From Nitrospirota bacterium (GTDB taxonomy: Bacteria; Nitrospirota; JAOUDF01), in NCBI GenBank assembly GCA_029859385.1, contig JAOUDF010000062.1, positions 1 through 11,615 of the forward strand: 11,615 nucleotides of DNA, in the 5' to 3' direction. Every line of letters starts with the position of its first letter. Positions within the stretch are counted from its first letter, which is position 1. A model generated the notes under the pieces. The model saw nothing but the letters and a program-made list of their open reading frames with translations, made no database searches and was not told where the DNA came from. A program made the translations under genes and the position numbers. Of this stretch, positions 7,238 through 11,615 are shown in pieces.

Positions 7238-7674
7238 ATCTCTTCACACAACAGTTTCACCTTTGCCAATACATTCTCAGCCTCGCGCTTGTTCAGCTTC
7301 TCGACCAGTTTTGTATTGGCGATCCTTTCCAGGACCCTGTTCGGTATCTCGTAATCGAGGGTGATGGACATCTCGGTTCCGCCGTCGACGGGGGTCATAC
7401 TGTAATGCTCAGACAGGGGGAAGCTCCCCTCCATCTTCATGCCGAAGGTCTTTTGCGGAACATTCTCCGTGACGCGACCCGCTCCGCTGAGCTTTACACC
7501 CAGCATCCGGTATTCCCATCGGAAGGTGGTTCCCGGTTCCATGCCGGGGGAGGAAAGGTCGGTAATATCGGTGAGGCTGGTGACGTACTCCGTCCAGTTG
7601 TCGGTGTTGGTGATGAACCGGAAGACCTTTTCCGGCGGTGCGTTGATAACGATCTTGTCGCTGATTGAAGGCAT
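7234..7674 (-). CDS. SRPBCC (START/polyketide cyclase-like) superfamily protein
   Basis: 146 residues. The opening (DKIVINAPPEKVFRFITNTDNW, residues 6-27) is the typical first strand and helix of the SRPBCC helix-grip fold. It is followed by strands such as TTFRWEYRMLGVKLSG and TEMSITLDYEIPNRV, and by a long C-terminal helix (about 117-145) that would close a hydrophobic pocket. The fold binds or carries small hydrophobic ligands; no catalytic residues or specific ligand can be named. There is no signal peptide, so it is probably cytoplasmic. The start follows a strong Shine-Dalgarno (GAGGAGGT). It lies 36 bases downstream of the DUF3365 gene on the same strand, so probable co-transcription ties it to the exported heme proteins, for reasons not evident from sequence. 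The shadow frame on the other strand is not a gene. Confidence 0.82.
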   Translation of the reverse strand: MPSISDKIVINAPPEKVFRFITNTDNWTEYVTSLTDITDLSSPGMEPGTTFRWEYRMLGVKLSGAGRVTENVPQKTFGMKMEGSFPLSEHYSMTPVDGGTEMSITLDYEIPNRVLERIANTKLVEKLNKREAENVLAKVKLLCEEM

Positions 7675-7710
7675 GGGAGACCTCCTCGAAAGGGTTTACA
7701 AACTCGGACG

Positions 7711-8259
7711 TCACTCCTTCTTTATCAGTACCATGATCACGGCCCGGAAATCTCCTGCCTTGAAATCGTAAGCTTTGTCATCGGGGTATTTCCCAACGAT
7801 GAACTGAGGGCGGTTGTTTTTGGCGCCATGGCAGGCAAGGCAAGCCTTTTCTACGAGGATTGACCGCTGGTAACGCACGTATTTCTTCTTGTCGATTTCG
7901 ACCTCATCCCACTTGTCATGAAGGGTGGGGTATTTCTCGAAGGTCTGCAGGTCTTCCATCTCGGCCGGCTTCGGCGCATTTGCCGGGTTCCGGTACTTCA
8001 GCGCCACGTGGCGGATGGTCAAACCGTCGGTTGCCATGATCTCCTTCACCCTTTTCCCGACGGCCCCGCAGACTTTATTAAAGGTCTCCTCCGTAATCTC
8101 CATGTCCGGCTTGATGAAGTTCTTCGCGAGGTCACTGCGCATGGTGACTATTTCGGCGGCAGCGGCCTGGGCTTTTGTCTTCTTCGCCTCCATGGCATCC
8201 TGGCCATGGGCCGCCATTGAGGTAGTCAGCAGTATGCAGATAAAAAGCAGAAAACGCAT
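7711..8259 (-). CDS. Exported single-heme DUF3365 (Tll0287-like) protein, copy 1
   Basis: 182 residues with a Sec signal (MRFLLFICILLTTSMAAHGQ), cleavage expected near residue 19-20. One c-type heme motif, CLACHG, with C140, C143 and H144. The surrounding pattern (LAKNF, VKEIM, IRHVALKYRNP, Y-R-ILVEKACLACHGAK, KAYDFKAGDFRAVI) matches the DUF3365/Tll0287-like heme domain, also found as the sensor part of some kinases. It should sit in the periplasm or on the outer face of the inner membrane with one covalent heme; a redox or gas-sensing role is possible but not shown. ATG 8259 is preceded by GGAGGAG. It lies 18 bases after the paralogous gene upstream and is clearly a tandem duplicate of it, well diverged outside the heme region. 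Confidence 0.88.
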   Translation of the reverse strand: MRFLLFICILLTTSMAAHGQDAMEAKKTKAQAAAAEIVTMRSDLAKNFIKPDMEITEETFNKVCGAVGKRVKEIMATDGLTIRHVALKYRNPANAPKPAEMEDLQTFEKYPTLHDKWDEVEIDKKKYVRYQRSILVEKACLACHGAKNNRPQFIVGKYPDDKAYDFKAGDFRAVIMVLIKKE

Positions 8260-8277
8260 GGTGCTCCTCCGTTTGAA

Positions 8278-8832
8278 CTATTTCTCCATGGTGATCTGCA
8301 CCATGCCCCTGAGGTCTCCTACCTCGAAATCATAGGCCTTGTCTTCGGGGTAGAGCTTCGAGATGGCAGGCGGCAGCTTGTCCTTGGCGCCATGACAGGC
8401 CAGACATGCCTTTTCTATGAAGATCGGCCTGGAGTAGCGGAGATGCGCCTTCCCCTCAATCGTCACCTCGTCCCACTGGTACTTGAGCTTTCTGTCCTTG
8501 TCGAATTTCGCAAGAAGGGCTTCTTCCTCAGCCGTGGCGGTGTTCTTCGGGTCGCGGTATTTTATCGCCGCATAACGTATCTTCACCTTGTCCCGCTTCA
8601 TGATGGTCTCAGATTCCGTGCTGACGGCGGTACATACACTTTGTACCATGCTTTCAGATATCTCCTTCTGGGCGCCGACGAAATTTTTCGCCAGTGTGCT
8701 CCTCATGATGATGACCTCCATGGCGTCACCGGTCATCTTTCTCTTTTTGGCATCAAGTCCGCCATCCGCCAGGGCGTATGAAGTCATTCCGGCGAGCACG
8801 ACGGCGATCAGCAGCAGGCGAACTAAATGCAT
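8278..8832 (-). CDS. Exported single-heme DUF3365 (Tll0287-like) protein, copy 2
   Basis: 184 residues starting at ATG 8832, chosen because GGAGGTG lies just upstream and the Sec signal (MHLVRLLLIAVVLAGMTSYA) then begins at residue 1. An ATG at 8871 would add 13 residues and fall inside an inverted repeat, so I reject it. The single heme motif is C143-L-A-C146-H147. It shares with the downstream copy AKNF, the KIRYAAIKYRDP stretch, IEKACLACHGAK, YP-DKAYDF and GD-RG/RA near the C-terminus. It has more charged residues and a longer linker around residues 95-110. It is the first gene of the likely three-gene minus-strand unit (this gene, copy 1, SRPBCC). Function beyond heme binding is not known to me. 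The pair may form a heterodimer or have diverged in redox potential; this is inference. Confidence 0.88.
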   Translation of the reverse strand: MHLVRLLLIAVVLAGMTSYALADGGLDAKKRKMTGDAMEVIIMRSTLAKNFVGAQKEISESMVQSVCTAVSTESETIMKRDKVKIRYAAIKYRDPKNTATAEEEALLAKFDKDRKLKYQWDEVTIEGKAHLRYSRPIFIEKACLACHGAKDKLPPAISKLYPEDKAYDFEVGDLRGMVQITMEK

Positions 8833-8865
8833 AGGCACCTCCAGGTTAATTGGTTGTTTATAAAG

Positions 8866-8889
8866 TGACATGCGGCAAAGCGCATGTCA
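8866..8889. terminator. Perfect 9-bp inverted repeat after the glycosylase gene: terminator or operator
   Basis: TGACATGCG (8866-8874) and CGCATGTCA (8881-8889) are exact inverted repeats around a six-base loop. On the minus strand the hairpin begins six bases after the stop of the MutY-like gene and is followed by CTTTATAAAC, so it may be a weak terminator. The same bases contain TTGACA (minus, 8890-8885) with TATAAA downstream (8862-8857). The 22-base spacing is too long for an ordinary sigma70 promoter, so an operator or activator-dependent promoter for the DUF3365 genes is the alternative. I cannot choose between these from sequence. Confidence 0.5.
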
Positions 8890-8894
8890 AGCGC

Positions 8895-9704
8895 TCAGGC
8901 GATCGAGTATCTTTCCCCGTTTTCCTTTACCAGACCCTCTTTCCGGAGGCCGGCCAGGTTTAAGCCGATCCTCGCCCGGTCAATGCCGGACTCCTCCGAA
9001 AGTTCCGCAACAGTCATCTCCGGCCGACTGAGGAGGGCCTTCAGTATCCACCCGCGAACCTCACGGTTTGAGCCCTTGAACGGAGACTGTTTCTTGTGAT
9101 GGGCGCTTCGGCGGGAAGGGTTGGTGTGCAGCTTTTTGAGCATGACGCCGTAGTCCATGAGGGCGTAGTACCAGGTGCGTGGGTCATCCTTGTCGAGGGT
9201 CTGTTCCACCAGCGGCATGATCTCCCGGTCGTGGACGCCTTCGGCGTCGCCAAAGAAGAAGTGGATAAAGACAGCCCGGATATTTGTTTCTATAAAGACG
9301 CTGGGCTGGTTGAAGGCAAAGGCGGCAATGGCGGCGGCGGTATAGCTGCCGATACCGGGAAGTTCCAGGAGCCGGCGAGGGTCCGACGGGAGGGTGCCGT
9401 CGTATTGCTCCATTACCGTTTCGGCCAGCTTCTTCAGCGACAGGGCTCGCCGGTTGTAGCCCAGCCCGCTCCAGAGGGCAAGGACCTCCGGCAACGGGGC
9501 CGCGGCCAGGGAGGCAAAGCCGGGGAAACGGGCAATGAATTTATCGTATTTCCCGGCGACCCGGTCGGTCTGGGTCTGCTGAAGCATGATCTCGGAAACC
9601 AGAATCCGGTAGGGGTCTTGCGTTTCCCGCCAGGGGAAGGGTCGCCCGTGCTCGCGGTAGTAGTCGTATACCGCGGCGCGGAAGTTCGCCTTATCCTGTT
9701 CCAT
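8895..9704 (-). CDS. MutY-like HhH-GPD DNA glycosylase lacking the iron-sulfur cluster, with a C-terminal winged helix
   Basis: 269 residues from ATG 9704, where MutY-like homology begins (about residue 8, FRAAVYDYYREHGRPFPWRE). Upstream ATGs at 9734 and 9833 are in frame but add unrelated residues; no start has a clear Shine-Dalgarno. The glycosylase core is recognisable: LVSEIMLQQTQTDRV (Glu38, the acid conserved in MutY), LWSGLGYNRRA, and the helix-hairpin-helix LPGIGSYTAAAIAAFAF with Tyr121. Three oddities. The strand that carries the catalytic Asp in MutY (LDGNV) reads IETNI, with Glu139. The region after ALMDYGVML, where MutY has four cluster cysteines, has none; the whole protein has no cysteine. 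Residues about 216-268 form a winged helix (MTVAELSEESGIDRARIG) instead of the 8-oxoguanine-recognising Nudix-like domain. It is therefore probably a base-excision repair enzyme of a separate subfamily, and A:8-oxoG specificity should not be assumed. It points toward the heme genes, but a hairpin follows its stop. Confidence 0.85.
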   Translation of the reverse strand: MEQDKANFRAAVYDYYREHGRPFPWRETQDPYRILVSEIMLQQTQTDRVAGKYDKFIARFPGFASLAAAPLPEVLALWSGLGYNRRALSLKKLAETVMEQYDGTLPSDPRRLLELPGIGSYTAAAIAAFAFNQPSVFIETNIRAVFIHFFFGDAEGVHDREIMPLVEQTLDKDDPRTWYYALMDYGVMLKKLHTNPSRRSAHHKKQSPFKGSNREVRGWILKALLSRPEMTVAELSEESGIDRARIGLNLAGLRKEGLVKENGERYSIA

Positions 9705-10051
9705 GGCGGTGCTATTGCAATGACCTGATTTCATGGGGGGCAGAATAGCATGATTCTGAAGATAGAGCCAACGGGGTAGCCATTGTCGGGCGGGATTGCT
9801 AGTAGAAACAGGTCGTCGGCCGGTAAAGCCCAAAGGCTGGAGTCACTTTCTTGTGTTTGCATCCCCAAAACCCTATAGATCGTAATCGGGATGCCGATGA
9901 AGTATTTGCGGTGTGTCCAACCCTCTTCTTCGGAACCATTCCTGAAAACCGCGGCAATCACGGCCCAACCTGGCGGAGCTATTTAATTTATGAGTCAAAT
10001 CAAGTAGTTGCGCGTTACCTCTCTTCCTGCTGATCCCATTGGAGACTATTG
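9705..10051. other. Non-coding or unassigned gap between the divergent glycosylase and kinase genes
   Basis: 347 bases with no gene I can support. Open frames exist on both strands (9731-9961 minus, 9851-10033 plus), but neither has a Shine-Dalgarno, a family motif or a recognisable start, and they overlap each other. A weak promoter-like pair, TTGTGT (9851-9856) and TATAGA (9874-9879) with a 17-base spacer, points toward the kinase but about 170 bases away. AT-rich sequence near 9980-10010 may hold a closer promoter. I found no riboswitch consensus. Sequence decay of an older gene is possible. Confidence 0.4.
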
Positions 10052-11615
10052 ATGGATGTAATGCTGGACTGGTTCAAGGGACACCTTGACATCATATTTT
10101 TCGTTTATGGTGTTGCGTTTGTGGTCATGGGGATCGCCATCCTGGCCCAGCCAAGACGGGAGAGTCAGTTCAGGCTGGCCGGTATCCTCTGGTTGCTGGC
10201 GGCGTTCGGGCTGAGCCACGGCCTTAATGAGTGGTTCGACATGTGGGCCATCATCAGGGGAACCAATGCCATATTCGATATGGTCCGCTGGATTGTGGTG
10301 ACGCTGTCCTTTGTTTTTCTGTTTGAGTTCGGTCGCCGGATATTCAATATAAATGCCGAAGCAAGGCGAGGTGGCGCCACTGTACTTCTTCGATGGTGGC
10401 TGACCCCCCTCATTGTCGTGGTCATATTGGCGGTATCGCTTTTCTCCGGCAATTTCCGGCAGACGGGGACCTGGCTGGGGCGCTACTTTCTCTGCTTCCC
10501 CGGCGCCGTACTGGCGGGCATCGGTTTCTACCAATATATCCGTATTCAGCCGGACACCCTTCCGCTGCGGAAGGTAAAAAACAACTTCACCTGGACGTCC
10601 CTGGCTTTCATTGTCTATGGTGTCCTGGCCGGACTTGTTGTCAACAAGGGGGATTTCTTCCCCGCAATCTGGCTCAATACCGACACATTTGCCGCCCTGT
10701 TCCACGTCCCTGTCCAGCTGTTCCGGGCGGCCATGGCAGTCATCGCGGCGGTAAGCATTGCCGGCATGCTGAGGCTCTTTACCTGGGAATCGGTGGAAAA
10801 AATTGAAGAGGCCCTCGCCGGAGAGCACGAGTCCCGCCTGTCTTTCGAACGGGTGAGTAATCAGTACCAGCTGATCCTTGATTCAGTGGGAGACGGTATC
10901 CTCGTCCTCGACAAAAACGGGATGGTAACGCTCCTTAACTCGGCCGGTGCCCGGATAACCGGTTACGGCCAGCTCGACCTGGCGGACAAAGACCCGCATA
11001 CGGTGTTCCATCACACAAAGGTCGACGGGACACCCTTCCCCCGGACCCAGTGCCCCATCTATCTTGTCCTGCAGGACGGCACTCCCCGTCTTGTGACCGA
11101 TGATGTCTTCTGGAAAAGCGACGGCTCCTCATTCCCGGTAGAGTATATCTGTACGCCCATTCGCCGGGATAAAGGTGAATCGGCAATCGATGGCGCAGTG
11201 GTGGTTTTCAGCGACGTGACATGGCGCCGCGAGGCCGAGCAGAAACAGAAAAAGCTCCAGGCCCAGGTGCTTCAGATACAGAAGATGGATGCCATCGGCA
11301 CGCTTGCCGCCGGTATCGCCCACGATTTCAACAACATGCTGACGGTAATCCAGGGACATGTGGACATAGCGCGGATGAAAATGGACCGGGATGCGCCTGT
11401 GCAGAAAAACCTCAATACCATTTACGATACCTCGGTACGGGCGGCCAGCCTGACCAGACAGCTTCTGGCCTTCGGGCGCCGTCAGCCCATGGATATGAAG
11501 CTCGTGGATACAAATGTAACCATTGAAAATATCCTCAAGATGCTTACGCGGGTGATCGGCGAGACGATACAGGTCGAAACCGACCTGAAGAAGGGCCTGT
11601 GGGTTGTCAAGGCCG
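10052..11615 (+). CDS. Membrane sensor histidine kinase (7-helix N-domain, PAS, HisKA), C-terminus cut by window edge
   Basis: ATG 10052, seven bases after GGAG, opens a frame of 521 complete codons to the right edge. About seven hydrophobic helices fill residues 12-245 (roughly 12-32, 42-58, 77-95, 113-132, 143-162, 181-197, 218-242), with polar SHGLNEW (55-61) at the end of the second: an integral-membrane sensory domain of MASE-like layout whose ligand I cannot name. A PAS domain covers about 265-395 (YQLILDSVGDGILVLDKNG). A coiled-coil-like linker rich in Gln and Lys leads to the HisKA motif AIGTLAAGIAHDFNNMLTVI, with His424 as phospho-acceptor. HDFNN is typical of kinases whose HATPase domain follows, often with a receiver; these would lie beyond the window. 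Its reading direction is away from the glycosylase. The long open frame antisense to it (10046-10828) is a shadow. Confidence 0.92.
   Translation, partial: MDVMLDWFKGHLDIIFFVYGVAFVVMGIAILAQPRRESQFRLAGILWLLAAFGLSHGLNEWFDMWAIIRGTNAIFDMVRWIVVTLSFVFLFEFGRRIFNINAEARRGGATVLLRWWLTPLIVVVILAVSLFSGNFRQTGTWLGRYFLCFPGAVLAGIGFYQYIRIQPDTLPLRKVKNNFTWTSLAFIVYGVLAGLVVNKGDFFPAIWLNTDTFAALFHVPVQLFRAAMAVIAAVSIAGMLRLFTWESVEKIEEALAGEHESRLSFERVSNQYQLILDSVGDGILVLDKNGMVTLLNSAGARITGYGQLDLADKDPHTVFHHTKVDGTPFPRTQCPIYLVLQDGTPRLVTDDVFWKSDGSSFPVEYICTPIRRDKGESAIDGAVVVFSDVTWRREAEQKQKKLQAQVLQIQKMDAIGTLAAGIAHDFNNMLTVIQGHVDIARMKMDRDAPVQKNLNTIYDTSVRAASLTRQLLAFGRRQPMDMKLVDTNVTIENILKMLTRVIGETIQVETDLKKGLWVVKA

Noticed and set aside
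9780..9900. Possible GEMM-type riboswitch near the right kinase
   Set aside because: The GTAAAGCCCAAAGGCTGG stretch looks loosely similar but lacks the conserved paired elements, and I could not build the fold.
9731..10033. Overlapping short open frames on both strands in the gap
   Set aside because: No ribosome site, no recognisable domain and mutual overlap; kept only as a comment on the unassigned gap.
10046..10828. 260-codon minus-strand open frame opposite the right kinase
   Set aside because: Its translation is Pro/Gln/Gly/His-rich without motifs, while the opposite strand encodes seven membrane helices and runs into PAS and HisKA.

Overview
The window looks like chromosome of an anaerobic or facultative Deltaproteobacterium, most likely a Desulfuromonadales/Geobacter-type organism. 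This is inferred from the mix of a soluble NAD(P)-type [NiFe] hydrogenase, free-standing exported DUF3365 heme proteins and large multi-PAS sensor kinases in moderately GC-rich DNA. No 16S or other marker is present, so the taxonomy is an inference. I saw no tRNA, rRNA, CRISPR array, transposase or phage gene.

Layout. (1) 1-2583, minus strand: a membrane-bound hybrid sensor histidine kinase, cut by the left edge just as a receiver domain begins. (2) 2708-7213, plus strand: a five-gene, fully overlapping operon. Four genes match the beta, gamma, delta and alpha subunits of a group 3b [NiFe] hydrogenase (HydBGDA, 'sulfhydrogenase' type). A small stand-alone cyclic-nucleotide-binding-fold protein is inserted between hydB and hydG. 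(3) 7210-7237: a near-perfect palindrome that contains the stop codons of both converging genes. (4) 8832-7234, minus strand: two tandem exported one-heme DUF3365 paralogues followed by an SRPBCC-fold protein. (5) 9704-8895, minus strand: a MutY-like DNA glycosylase with no cysteines, a Glu at the usual catalytic Asp position and a winged-helix tail. (6) 9705-10051: a gap with no recognised gene. (7) 10052 to the right edge, plus strand: a second histidine kinase with a seven-helix membrane domain, PAS and HisKA, cut by the window end.

How the genes fit together. In the hydrogenase, HydA holds the NiFe site and HydD carries electrons through three [4Fe-4S] clusters. HydG (FAD, NAD(P) and a 2Fe-2S site) and HydB (further [4Fe-4S] clusters) link them to pyridine nucleotides or another acceptor. 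The cNMP-fold protein has no DNA-binding domain and an altered phosphate-binding cassette, so it is more likely an accessory or regulatory partner of the enzyme than a transcription factor. No hyp maturation gene or endopeptidase gene lies in the window, although HydA keeps a C-terminal tail after its last metal-binding motif. The upstream kinase is divergent from the operon and could control it, but only position supports that.

The most interesting items are the embedded cNMP-fold protein, the cysteine-free MutY variant, the apparent lack of any Shine-Dalgarno site at hydB beside a promoter-like motif that would give a leaderless transcript, and the shared-stop palindrome.
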